From NCBI GenBank assembly GCA_000695325.1, contig AVPN01000786.1, positions 7,526 through 33,593 of the forward strand: a stretch of DNA of 26,068 nucleotides, given 5' to 3'. The notes below the pieces were generated by a model. The model worked only from the letters and a program-made list of their open reading frames with translations. It was not told where the DNA came from and did not search any database. Shown one piece after another: positions 1 to 10,096 of the stretch. A program made the position numbers and the translations under genes. Numbering within the stretch: position 1 is the first letter of the stretch; every line of letters begins with the position of its first letter. The DNA comes from Pleurobrachia bachei. Taxonomy: Eukaryota > Ctenophora > Tentaculata > Cydippida > Pleurobrachiidae.

Positions 1-431
1 GGGGGGGGCCCTATTGATCCGAAAATGAGAATAAATGAATCCAAAATTACAATTAGGGCTCGGATAATGTGAATGTGTCCAAAATTAAAATACTGAATAC
101 CATCAAGTGATTTCCACACTACTCCCATCATCATGATACCATGTGGTAAGCACCAACCATACCAGGTGATGTTGTTGAGGACGAAGACTGGATGGGGGCA
201 GGTAATGCCACACATCCCCGATATTACTACGGACCAGGGTTCTCCAAGTCAGCTGGGAGAGGATATAAACAACTCCGATTAACGGTTAGTAGTTAGGGTG
301 TCAGTTAGTGGTGCAACATAGGTGTCTATCGATCGCCGATCGCAGTCTGTGATCCCCCCACCGCGATCTGCAGTAGTATATTGCAACAATAATCATCTCG
401 TTTTTACCTCTTTTCACCACTTAAATCTCAG
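1..431. other. Intron or upstream sequence of the peptidase gene, no confident exon
   Basis: I see no exon here that I can defend. It lies directly upstream of the first recognised peptidase exon and should hold intron and perhaps earlier exons. A stretch ending near 216 before a GTAATG reads ...DEDWMGA and faintly resembles the loop just before this exon in glutamate carboxypeptidase II. Its splice phase (1) does not fit the phase-0 exon at 432, so it is not called. Confidence 0.5.
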
Positions 432-1514
432 GTGAATCTAGAGTACAGGAGAGTAGAGGTAGAGAACGTGTTTGGGGTGTTAGAGGGACGACAGGAACCT
501 GACAGATGGGTCATGATAGGAAATCACCGGGATACCTGGTAAGAACATAATATTATTATCTAGACTCTAGAGAAAGATATAGTGGTACCATATATGGTTC
601 AGGTTGTAAAGATCACGAAACTACAAGTTAATTGAATATTGAAATGTGTAATTTGAGTTCCCCTGGGCCCTGGCCCCTCTCAGTAGCCGATTGGTCCTCT
701 CAGCTCAATAGCTCATTATTTTCACCTCTCCCAGGGTAAATGGTGCTATTGATGCTACAACGGGTTTTGGTGTTCTTAACGAGATAGCTCAGGGACTGGC
801 GCCCTATGTTAAGTCAGGCTGGAGACCTAGGAGGACCATTGTATTTGCAAGCTGGGCTGCCGAGGTATGATCTTGATTTTCAGATTTTTTTATGTCCTCA
901 CTGATAGTGATGTGAACCGTTTAATTTATAAAGTTTCTAATCTACCAGAGATCCCACTTCATACCTCACCTCTTTATCCCCCAACAGGAACAAGGTCTGA
1001 TAGGCAGCACTGAGTTTGTTGAAGATTACCTAAACCTGATTTCCAGTAACCTGGTGGCGTATATAAATGTAGATGTTGCAGCGGACAATAATCGAGTTTT
1101 CAAACCTAAAGCTACACCTAACTTCCGGTATATTAGAGGTTTGGGAGAAGCTCTGAGTTCGTTGTTCATCTATCTTAATTAATTGTAATTTTGATATTTT
1201 AATCTTTCCAGAGATCTATTGAAAAAATCGGTGAAAATGGCCAGTGCTCCTCTTTCTGAGTTCTCCAACCTCTACCAACAGTGGCAAGATGTGTAAGTAG
1301 TTTAGGCGCCTTCTATTATTCTCTAATCGAAACAAAATCATCAGATTTATGCCATCCCCCACCCCATTTCACCATACTTTTGGCATGAGTTGTAGTTCCT
1401 GAATTTAACATCTATCTATCTTCAGAACAGAAAAAGAGACGCCTCAAGCAGCTGTGCTAGGTTCTGGATCTGACTATACCGCATTCCTTCAATCTGTAGG
1501 TAAAGATAACTTTC

Positions 1515-1604
<90 letters not shown>

Positions 1605-3303
1605 GTATCTTGTTTGGACATCACATTTGCGGGTGGCTCCTACTACTCCTATCACACTGAATATGACACTTTTGACTACCTCCGGAGATACGCAGATCCC
1701 GGCTTCAAAGCTATTAAGTAAGTTAAACGAAAAACTAAAAGTGGAACACAACTCACTTTGATATTTCCCACGGTCATAGTTTAACCCCTGGTATGATTTC
1801 AAATTTGGCATGTTACCAGAATCTTTAATCTTTGTTTCCATCTCTTCTAGGTCTGCAGCAGAAGTAGCATCAGTGGCTCTCCTTAATTTGGCCTGCGAGA
1901 ACCAAGTCCAGCTATTCGCTGCCCCTTACGCCGAGTACGTCAGAGAGACTCTTAATTCCAGCAGTCTGCAGGAAAAAGTTGGAACCCATGCTGACACAAG
2001 TGAGTTGATGAGAGAATCGGGATTGCCTTTTATGGAATTTGTGTCAATTCTTGAATGTTTATTGACCGAACTTGCAGGATTAGGGCCGCCCGGTTGGCGG
2101 TTATCATGTGCTATTAGGGTTAACCTTGGAGTTTGTATCAATTGTCAAATTTTTATTGATCAATGATCAATCTTGGTTATCATGGTTATGTGCTTTTGAA
2201 GATTTCACCATTTTTCCAGGTTCGTTGTTCGAAGCACTGGACGCCTTCTATGCTCAAGCTGTGTTGTACGATGAAAAACGTGCTAAGCTCTTCAACAAGC
2301 AAACTGATAACCTGTAAGTAAAGGGGGGTGTCTTTATCAACTGAATGACAGTCATTTTTATTTCGGACGAACTAAAAGAAAAGATAAGATTGAATTTTAT
2401 AACTTAGCCTAGCCTGTGAAGTCATGCTGGCGAAGTATCTGACAGCTTATCATTGCATTGTTTTGTCTTGGCAGGTTAAAGATGCGAAGGATGAATGATC
2501 AGATGCTACAACTTGAGAAATGTTTTATTTACGCTCCCGGTATTCCTGGTCGGCCTGCAAATAGGTAAAACTCTCCCCTGACAGGCCGCTGCAGATAGTT
2601 ACTGAGTAACGGTAACTTACTCACTGACCATTTGTTGGGTTTATAACCACCTGATGGTTCGACCAGTTGTTGTAACTGGACAGCTGTTTTTAAACAGCTC
2701 CATTTCCTCCGATAGTTTACCAGTTTTGCACTGGACAACTACCCGAGGAAAGAGAGCTGTACATGGCAGGGAGACCCGCCCATTCTAAAGCTAGGACCGA
2801 ATCAGGAATTACTGGTCCCTGATTGGCTGATAACCAGTCACGTGACCTAAATACCGAGTTCTGATTGGTCGGTTCCATACTAAAACCCATGTATCTCAGG
2901 CATCTTCTGTTTGCTCCCTCCGTCCTGGACTCCTACAGTGGCTCTGTTTTCCCTGGGATCTTTGATACCATTGCCATGGCGAAGGAAGACCCATCGTACT
3001 GGAAGGAGGTACTGTGAGCTGGGAGGGTGGGGTGAAATATTTGGGACTGAGGTAGGGTCCTGGGAGTCAGGAGGGGGGATAATTAGGAGACCCGTCTTAC
3101 TGGCCTGAGCTGAGGTAGGTAGCTGAGTCAGGGGGGCCGGGGGATATATTTGGGAAAAGATATATGAGGGATTACGTTGTATTAAATCATTTAGTTGCTA
3201 AACTGACACATTCTCTGTCCAGGTGCGGAAGCAGATCACACTAGCTACATGGGCAACACACCAGGCGACACGTGCCCTTTCTTCAGACGCCTTTCCAGAG
3301 TGA
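432..3303 (+). CDS. FOLH1-like: Glutamate carboxypeptidase II / NAALADase-like M28 metallopeptidase, C-terminal part
   Basis: Eleven exons read as one open frame (392 codons plus TGA): 432-538, 735-864, 988-1138, 1214-1292, 1426-1499, 1603-1717, 1851-1999, 2220-2313, 2475-2564, 2900-3008, 3223-3303. The product matches about the last 400 residues of the roughly 750-residue family: the zinc-peptidase domain, then the helical dimerisation domain. All family zinc and catalytic residues are seen: His in GNHRDTW (525), Asp in GAID (751), adjacent Glu pair AE/EQG split by an intron (862 and 988), Asp in INVD (1072), His in YSYHTEY (1653). Known members are type II membrane or secreted enzymes that remove C-terminal glutamate from peptides or folyl-polyglutamates; the substrate here is unknown. 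Retained zinc ligands argue against a transferrin-receptor-like inactive paralogue. Oddity: exon 6 (1603) has no AG before it. Earlier exons are not recognised. Confidence 0.9.
1508..1601 (+). repeat. (CT)n microsatellite filling a peptidase intron
   Basis: Nearly pure CT repeat with a few interruptions, running straight into the exon at 1603. It occupies the place of the polypyrimidine tract, but no AG lies between it and the exon: the bases just before the exon are TG. Length or base errors in such a tract are common in assemblies. Confidence 0.95.
2796..2869 (+). repeat. 74-bp dispersed repeat with CCAAT-box and CACGTG motifs, copy A
   Basis: Sits in the peptidase intron 2565-2899. It matches 23398-23471 (and its mirror 25062-25135) at 72 of 74 positions by eye. 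It contains ATTGG (inverted CCAAT) at least twice and the perfect palindrome GTCACGTGAC. The family of the repeat is not recognised. Confidence 0.85.
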
Positions 3304-4294
3304 GAGTTTGGTATTATTGGGACTGTTGTAACGAAATTGATTTTCATTATTAACTCACGCAGTAACGTATTTTAGAAAGACGTGTGATGGTGATTATTGA
3401 TTGTGTGCCATCTGGCTTATATTGCCAAATTATTTTATTAGATGGTCGTTTTCATTTGTTGGTGGCAACTGGTAAAGATAAAACTAGGCACAGCTATGAT
3501 AAATAATATTGGTTTTCCACGGGCTATCACTAAACAATTAATATAACCTGCAGGAGTTTCGTGAATTTCTCAAATATGGTAGTGGCGCGGTCATGCATCC
3601 TTATCAGTTATCATACTCAAAGGCATATATTTTTGGCACATCATGCAGGGATTGGATAACTAGGATAATTCCAAGAATTCTGGGATATAAATTATGGGAG
3701 AGATTATTTTCATATTTTAGCACACCCGTCACCCTCCCCCAGGCTATTCCTTATCTCTGTTTCCCAGTTCTTTTTTGGTATCGAAGACACCTCACACTCT
3801 CAGGCCGCTTCGCGGACTTCCTTTGGTGCACTTCGCGCGCCGGCAAGGGAGGGGTAACTTCGTTACCAAAGTCCTTTTTGTGTATTTTGATTAGTGTTCT
3901 CTCTCTTGCGTGTAATACATACTTGAAACAAACAACTAAAGCAGGGTATCATAACCTATAAACTTTGACCACTGGCACCGTATGGTCTGTCTCTCAAACC
4001 GCTGGGGAGTGTTTTGATTGACATCTACAAACTTTCTCTGCCCACATCCAATGCTTCATTGCTTCCTACCAGTCTCTACACTATCACAATATACAAGGGA
4101 TTAACCACATGATATGCACCGACTGCCCTCGGTACACTGCTGTACAATTTGGAATTGAAAGTGTTTGTTTAGCTCTAAAAAGCACAATTTGACTTCCCCC
4201 TCCGTTCTTGGTTCATAGCTTAAATACCTTCTTTTGTTCCGCTGTAGCAGCTTTACTGGACAACTGAGAGGCAGATTTTGTAGACGATTGACGA
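3304..4294 (+). other. Intergenic region between peptidase and SLC23 genes
   Basis: No coding exon recognised. It should hold the peptidase 3' UTR and the SLC23 promoter and 5' UTR; I see no clear TATA box or polyadenylation signal to place either. It contains the small inverted-repeat element at 3775-3869, with a GC-rich centre around 3806-3845 that differs from the AT-rich surroundings. Confidence 0.6.
3775..3869. mobile_element. 95-bp inverted-repeat mini-element, TTGGTA...TACCAA family
   Basis: Ends TTGGTATCGAAG and CTTCGTTACCAA are imperfect inverted repeats. Flanks AGTTCTTTT (3766-3774) and AGTCCTTTT (3870-3878) agree in 8 of 9 bases and look like an aged 9-bp target duplication. The right end resembles the right end of the element at 7573-7634. 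Nine-base duplications are typical of Mutator-like elements, but no transposase is present, so the superfamily is a guess. Confidence 0.6.
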
Positions 4295-7200
4295 ATGAAG
4301 GATTACGAGAAAGTGACCAATGGAATTCCAATGGAAAATGGAGCCAATGGAGATGCAAATCACGAGGAAGAAGACGAGTACATGAGAATCAGGAGAGGGG
4401 TGAGTACATGAGAATCAGGAGAGGGGTGAGTACATGGGAATCAGGAGAGGGGTGAGTACATGGGAAATTTTGTGAATTTTATTGAAGAATTGAAAGTGGC
4501 TATCAAGCTATTTTCCCCTATTTTATAACCTCCAACTCAATCCAATTCAGTTGAAGTACCCGGTGGATAAGAACCCCAGTATCCCGATGTCAATTATCCT
4601 TGGTTTCCAACAGTATCTCATCATGTTTGGACCTACCTTTGCTATACCAGTTATCCTAGCACCCAACCTTTGTATTAAAGGTAACTTATCTCCACTTCAA
4701 TTGTGCTGTCACTCCCAGAATCAATAAATGTAGGCTTTTTTATTAGAGGGGGCCATGGCCCATAACTTTCTAGTTTCCTAGAATAAAGTTAGTAGTAGGC
4801 TGAGTAACCACACACGCACATATTGAGCAAGCTCAATATTTAGCTAATCTCTGGCTGGATATAAGGCTGAGGTACCGATATAGTAGGATCGCTACTGCTC
4901 ACATGTCATGTTCATTCGGATATACGAGATTAAAAGGTTGGGGGGTCACAGGGGTCATATGGACATATCTTATCAGCCGAATTCTTTCATGTTGGTTTTA
5001 GGGCATACAAACCTAACTTTCATGAACATGAAAGTTAGGGCAACCCAACGATGGCGCCATGATTATATACCTGCTCTTAAATGCTGTTTCACTACCCCTC
5101 CCTTTGCTGACCCAAACAATCCTACGTTATTCGAGCCCAACCCCACATCCCTCCGGTGCCAAGAAAACAATTATCTCCTTTCACCCAGGTAACTCGCTTG
5201 CCATTGGGAGACTTGTAAATTCTATGTTCATGGTCTCCGGAATTTCCACACTTCTACAGGTAAAATGGGAACTGGGAAGAATGATCCTCACTTCTCATTC
5301 AAGTCCCGAATATCCTTATCATGGGTTTAGTTAGGATTCTCTGCTCAGTAAATCACTAAATCATGATCTCTTCACGCGATCAGGCTAGATAACAATGAGC
5401 TGAGTGGATATAAGGAGATTTCATATTTTTCTTAAAAAATTATGCGAGTTATTCTATATCGATCCATTTCCCTGTCAGGTGTTTTTTGGTATACGCCTAC
5501 CGATTATCCAGAGCGCCTCCTACGTGTATTTTGCTGTTGCACAAGGTCTAATGGCCAGCTTTCCCTGTCAAGATAGCTACATGACAGGTATTACACATTT
5601 AAGATTTATTCATAATGATTGACACTTGGGACCCAAGTCTTGGGTATTTCACCAAGAAAAACGTGTCAGATTGAGCCGCGGCTAGTTTTATCCGATCAGA
5701 GAGACGAAATATAGTCGATTAGTGGATTAGTTATTTGATTTTATGGTCAAAAACATTTTTGGTACCATTTTTTAATTTTTGTAACATTTGGTTTGATGTG
5801 CATCTCATTTTCCGTTTTTTTGTCTCCTATCGTCAGCAAATCGTTGAAAATTGTCTAAAAACTTCACTAAACGTTAGTACCAATGCCGGTTAAGCAAAAA
5901 CATGATTTTTGTTGATAGCTAGAAGCTAAATTTTTCGTAGGGTACGAAAACACTCGTAAAAATAAGGAAATTTTGATTTGAAAAACACCCATTTTGGAGA
6001 TCACTTTTAAAAACCATAGCTTTTAAAGATAACGAATGGTAACATCAATATTATTATTGATGCACCTTAGCAATGGTTCAATCTAAGTTTTCTAGTGCTT
6101 TAAATGTAAATTTATGAATTTTTGGTCTTGCAAGCGCTGCCGGAAGTCAAAAAACGAAAAAATAACGCCATTTCTTAAAACCCTTGCCAGAGCCGAGTTT
6201 TAAATTTTTATTGTTCGAAATTGGGCTCGTTTTGAAGCTAAGACTATGTTCTAGAACATTGATGCGGTCCCATATCAATAACCACTAAGATTTTAACGGC
6301 TAGAACTTGAAATGTGGCACCCCATTTTCCGACGTGAGACCGCACCTTCTACAACACTTTCTATTTCTAGTGTCAAGGTGGCAATATATCTTCAACTGGA
6401 ATATAAAAACCGTTTTCCAATCGCAAAATATCCATACTAAACGATAGAGGATGTTTTATTTGGTCCTCAATCGAAATCTGGGAGATAGTAGCCAAGTGTC
6501 AATCATTATGAATCACTCTAATGGGGTACATGTCTGTAATGTCGTGCACGCCTTCGGAAAGGACTGTCTTTTCTCTGACAAATCAGTTTTTTAACAATTT
6601 CCTAACTAGACAACCCATTGCCCAAAGAAACCCGGTTTAATCCCAAATATGACCCCAATTAGAGGACGGTAAGAATGTGACGTATGATCCGAACTGGGAA
6701 GACAGGGTGGCTCTACTTCAGGGGAACCTCATGCTGGCCAGTACGATACAGGTACGTTTTGTTCTGAACAAAAAGTATGTGTACCACCAGGAATGACAGA
6801 AAGCCTGTCTGGCGCCGCCGACCCGATCTGGGGTATGACGCCGCCATACAGCAGAAAGCTGAGTTTTATTGTTCTCTCTGGGCTATACGGGCACTTATTT
6901 TAGTATTTCAGTTTGTGCTTGGTGGATTTGGTTTGGGAGGACTTCTACTAAAAGTTATCGGACCAATCACTATCACTGTTGTTATCTCTGTAGTTGGACT
7001 ATCTCTAATTGATGTGGCTGTGTACTCCGCCAGTCAACACTGGGGAATCTCTCTGGGGTATAAAGTGATGATATTATATTAGTGTTTCGTGATGCTATGT
7101 GAAGGGTAGATGCGGGGGGGGGGATCTAGCTGCTATAAAAAATGTAATCTACTCCCTTTCCCTGTCAGGTGTTTTTTGGTACACGACTACCGATTATCCA

Positions 7201-10096
7201 GAGCGGCTCCTACGTGTATTTTGCTGTTGCACAAGGTCTAATGGCCAGCTTTCCCTGTCAAGATAGCTACATAACAGGTTTTACACATTTTAGACAATGT
7301 TTTGTCATACAACATGTCCGTAATGTCGTGCACGCCTTAGCTTCGGAAAGGGCAGTCATTTGTCTGACAAATCGACAAATCAGTTTTTTAATGTCCTAGC
7401 TAGACAACCCATCACCCATCAGAAACCCGGTTTAATCCCAAATGTAACCCCAATTAGAGGACGGTAAGAATGTGACGTATGATCCGAACTGGGAAGACAG
7501 GGTGGCCCTACTTCAGGGGAACCTTCTCCTAGCCAGTACGATACAGGTATTTGCCTTGTTCTGAACAAAAAGTTGGTAACGCAATTACCCCTACACTGCA
7601 GGCACGCTACAGAGGGGTAATTGATCGTTACCAAAACAAAAAGTGTGTAGAGATTTCTAGATCAATCAATTCACCACATATTTCAGTTTGTGTTGGGTGG
7701 ATTTGGTTTGGGAGGACTTCTACTCAAAGTAATCGGACCAATTACTATCACAATTGTTATCTCTGTAGTTGGACTGTCTCTAATTGATGTGGCTGTGTAC
7801 TCCGCCAGCCAACACTGGGGAATCTCTCTAGGGTAAGTGCAATGATATCAGATTATTATGTTTCGTGAAGGGAAGATGCGAGGGGTATACTGCTTTGAAA
7901 TTGAAGACGTGTTGTTGTTGAATATTACTGAATGACATTCCTATGATAATAATACCCTTCTTTCAGTATGGTGGTAACAATAACGATTCTGTCTGAGTAC
8001 CTAAAAAACGTCAAAGTTCCAATTCCTGTCTACCGAAGAGGCCAGGTAAACTATAATAAAAAGCTGTTTATCTTTCTACAATACTTGTTGAGCCCTGAAA
8101 ATCAGCAACAATCGCATTGCTTACTCGAAAACCCATTTCAGGGATGTGGCGTGACAAGAATTAATCTGTTCTCGATGATGTCTGTAAGTAGAAATTCAAA
8201 GACTGAAATCTTGTGTGGCTCACTCTGTGAGGGTTCGGTAGACTTTTTTGGCCAATGGCTATTATATCAACTTCATTAACTTGACTACACCACCCCAGTT
8301 TCTCCAAATCTATCCCCAAATAACCCACAGATTATCTTCTCGATAACGATTATGTGGCTGATTTGTGGAATTCTCACTGCCACCAATGTGTTCAAGGAAG
8401 GAAACCCTGCCAGCACAAGGGGCCTCTCAGAAAAACTAGCAGAGGCAAGCTGGTTCTATGTCCCCTATCCGGGTATGTACTGAAAGTGTAAGGGGTAGCA
8501 CCAGTGCTGCAACACACGCACGAGCGTTGATGGGAATTCAGAACCGGATTGGAACATGATATGTATAAGCAAAGATAGCACCTGCAAAATTCAAAAGTCA
8601 AAAGACAAACCTTTCTGGATGGAGGAATTTGATAATGTATTGTGGTACTAAACGTTTCCTCTTTTCCCGCAGGTCAATTTGGTATGCCCAAAGCGTCACT
8701 TGGTGGGTTCGTTGGAATGTCTGCTGGAATGAATCGTCCTTAATAACTCTCAGAGGGTGATTATTATGCTTGTGCTAAACTTTCTGGTGCCCCACCCCCT
8801 CCAAAGTTAGTCTCAGTTTATACAATCTCTTGAGCTGTCAGAGCATTGGCCTGACAGTTCTTAAACGAACGCCCAGCAGTCAACAGCCCATTCTTACAAC
8901 CCCCCGTTTAGGTTTGCGATTAACAGAGGTATTATGATGGAAGGGCTTGGGTGTTTTATAGCAGGTCTAGCGGGTCCTGGAGTTGGTGTCACTGCATACA
9001 GTGAGAACGTGGGAGCTATCAGTTTAACAAAGGTATATGTGGGCTTGGTATTGGTGAAGTAAAAATCAGGCAACCCGATCTGAGCGTGCACTGTTTGAGA
9101 ATCAAAAAGGGGATCCCCCAGACAAACACATATGCTCCTGGACCGTATCTGGTTTGCTATTATTGCTCAAAACCCGTTTCTAGGTTGGCAGTAGGGCTGT
9201 GATCGCATGCAGTGGAATGTTCATGTTGGTCATTGCGTGTTAACCATTCCACCCACAAGAGAAGAGGAGCCTTCCTGAGCCCATTATTGGGGGAATGTAC
9301 ATTGTTATGTTTGGCATCATTGGTGCAGTCGGGATATCCAATCTTCAGGTATTTTAATCAGACTAATTATCTGTCTGGTTCTACACTCATTCCTCTACAA
9401 CTGCGAACTTTCATTTTGAAACTAACAATTTTACTCAACAACTTCCCCTGCAGTTTGTTGATCTGACATCGTCTAGAAACATTTTTATTATTGGCCTATC
9501 TCTCTATCTTGGTCTGGCGGTCCCTAGCTGGACGAAAGGCGAGCTGAGCCAAACAGAAAATGTGAGTTGCATTGATCGACTTGCCAGAGCATTTGCCTAA
9601 CCCTATTCTAATTTCGTTCAAACAGCGGTCAGAGCATTAGCTTGACAGTGCTTGATCCTCCCTCTGTCTAAGAGAATCCATCACATTACTGGTATCGATA
9701 TCTCAGTGTTTTTCTTATTTCAGGCTCTACAAACTGGAAATTCAGAGTTTGATACACTGATAGCAGTAGTTCTCTCCTCTGGCATGATAGTTGGGGGAAC
9801 AATCGCCTGCTTCCTGGACAACACCCTACCCGGAACTGATGAGGAGAGAGGTAAGCGGGGAAGGGTGGGGGACTGGGGAGGTTCAGTACGCGAAAAGGAT
9901 ATGATTCCAACAGTCCATGATCCCCATATTTTGACTTACAACCCCATTTTCAGGTATATCTAGTTACCGTTTGGCCACCAAGGCTGAGGGAAATAAGGAA
10001 CTTAAGAGGAAAATATACGCTGAACCGTTAATGGAAATGCTCGCAAAGAGATTCCCTATTTTGAGGAAGCTTCCCTTTGTTTGTAGCGATGAATAA
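4295..10096 (+). CDS. SLC23: SLC23 nucleobase-ascorbate transporter (NAT/NCS2 family)
   Basis: Exons: 4295-4399, 4551-4680, 5189-5259, exons 4-6 as a duplicated set (5479-5587, 6663-6751, 6912-7057 or 7169-7277, 7458-7546, 7687-7832), 7967-8045, 8142-8183, 8331-8472, 8673-8805, 8912-9032, 9184-9348, 9454-9561, 9724-9850, 9954-10096. Using one set, all phases join and give 569 codons, close to animal SVCTs (about 600). Family marks: [12 protein letters not shown] in the first helix, SGISTLLQ then [23 protein letters not shown], and the NAT signature [11 protein letters not shown] (near 9000-9032). The role is proton- or sodium-coupled uptake of ascorbate or nucleobases at the plasma membrane; the substrate cannot be told here. 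The start ATG precedes an acidic N-terminus (EEEDEY). Oddities: two adjacent in-frame TAA at 8741-8746 and one TAA at 9241, each where the family has a helix or loop of matching length. These suggest sequence errors or a decaying allele. Confidence 0.9.
4376..4464 (+). repeat. 26-bp tandem repeat spanning the SLC23 exon 1 splice donor
   Basis: Three full units (4376-4401, 4402-4427, 4428-4453) and a partial fourth. Each unit contains GGGGTGAGT, so the repeat multiplies the 5' splice site. Use of the first donor (4400) keeps phase 0 into exon 2. Any later donor adds 26-nt steps and meets TGA just after the first, so those would be unproductive. Confidence 0.9.
4820..4839. repeat. Small perfect inverted repeat in SLC23 intron 2
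   Basis: Nine-base arms ATATTGAGC/GCTCAATAT separated by AA. No flanking duplication noticed, and it matches no element recognised elsewhere in the window. Confidence 0.7.
5012..5039. repeat. 28-bp perfect inverted repeat in SLC23 intron 2
   Basis: Arms of 13 bases (CCTAACTTTCATG and its complement) separated by AA. It lies about 150 bp upstream of exon 3. Function unknown; it may be a remnant of a small transposon. Confidence 0.75.
5479..7057 (+). repeat. SLC23 exon triplet 4-5-6, copy a
   Basis: Exons 5479-5587, 6663-6751 and 6912-7057 encode the same segment as copy b downstream: the FG-RLPIIQ helix, the [11 protein letters not shown] loop and the IGPITIT helix. All splice sites are present, but the exon 6a donor (GGGGTATAA) is weaker than in copy b. 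Exon 6 differs between copies at about 10 of 146 bases with only one residue change (V/I); exon 4 differs at about 5 bases with three residue changes (I/T, A/G, M/I). An inverted-repeat element of about 0.9 kb has inserted between 4a and 5a. Confidence 0.9.
5608..6513. mobile_element. 906-bp non-coding element with 22-bp perfect terminal inverted repeats
   Basis: ATTCATAATGATTGACACTT... begins at 5608 and its exact complement ends at 6513. The interior is AT-rich with no long open frame. The matching intron of exon copy b (7278-7457) lacks it, giving a natural comparison without the insertion. No clear target duplication, so superfamily is not assigned. Most likely a non-autonomous DNA transposon (MITE-like). 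Confidence 0.8.
7169..7832 (+). repeat. SLC23 exon triplet 4-5-6, copy b
   Basis: Exons 7169-7277, 7458-7546 and 7687-7832. The sequence QSGSYVYF is nearer the family consensus (QGGSF) than QSASYVYF in copy a, and the exon 6b donor is a strong GTAAGT that joins in phase to exon 7 at 7967. This is the copy I would use in the default transcript. Intron homology with copy a continues downstream of exon 6 (compare 7078-7115 with 7855-7890), so the duplication includes flanking intron. Confidence 0.9.
7573..7634. mobile_element. 62-bp hairpin mini-element with exact 9-bp target duplication
   Basis: Ends TTGGTAACGCAATTACCCCT and the near complement AGGGGTAATTGATCGTTACC plus AA (two-base indel in the stem) enclose about 20 bp. 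AACAAAAAG flanks it on both sides (7564-7572 and 7635-7643). The sister intron in copy a has a single AACAAAAAG at 6767-6775 and no element, which is an empty site. A related element is at 3775-3869. Confidence 0.85.

Noticed and set aside
1422-1841. Arg-Glu or Leu-Ser rich open frames over CT tracts (also near 13400-13680 and 18404-18663)
   Set aside because: Frames through CT microsatellites are open by composition; real exons run through or beside them in other frames.
432-3303. Transferrin receptor instead of peptidase
   Set aside because: Transferrin receptors lose zinc ligands; here His, Asp, Glu-Glu, Asp and His are all kept.
3795-3880. tRNA or structured RNA in the GC-rich patch
   Set aside because: No cloverleaf, TTC loop box or B-box consensus; the small hairpins are explained by the inverted-repeat element at 3775-3869.
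8741-8760. A very short intron hiding the exon 10 stops (CTCTCAG at 8747-8753 looks like an acceptor)
   Set aside because: No donor GT stands close upstream that would leave a spliceable intron while keeping the family's residues and phase.
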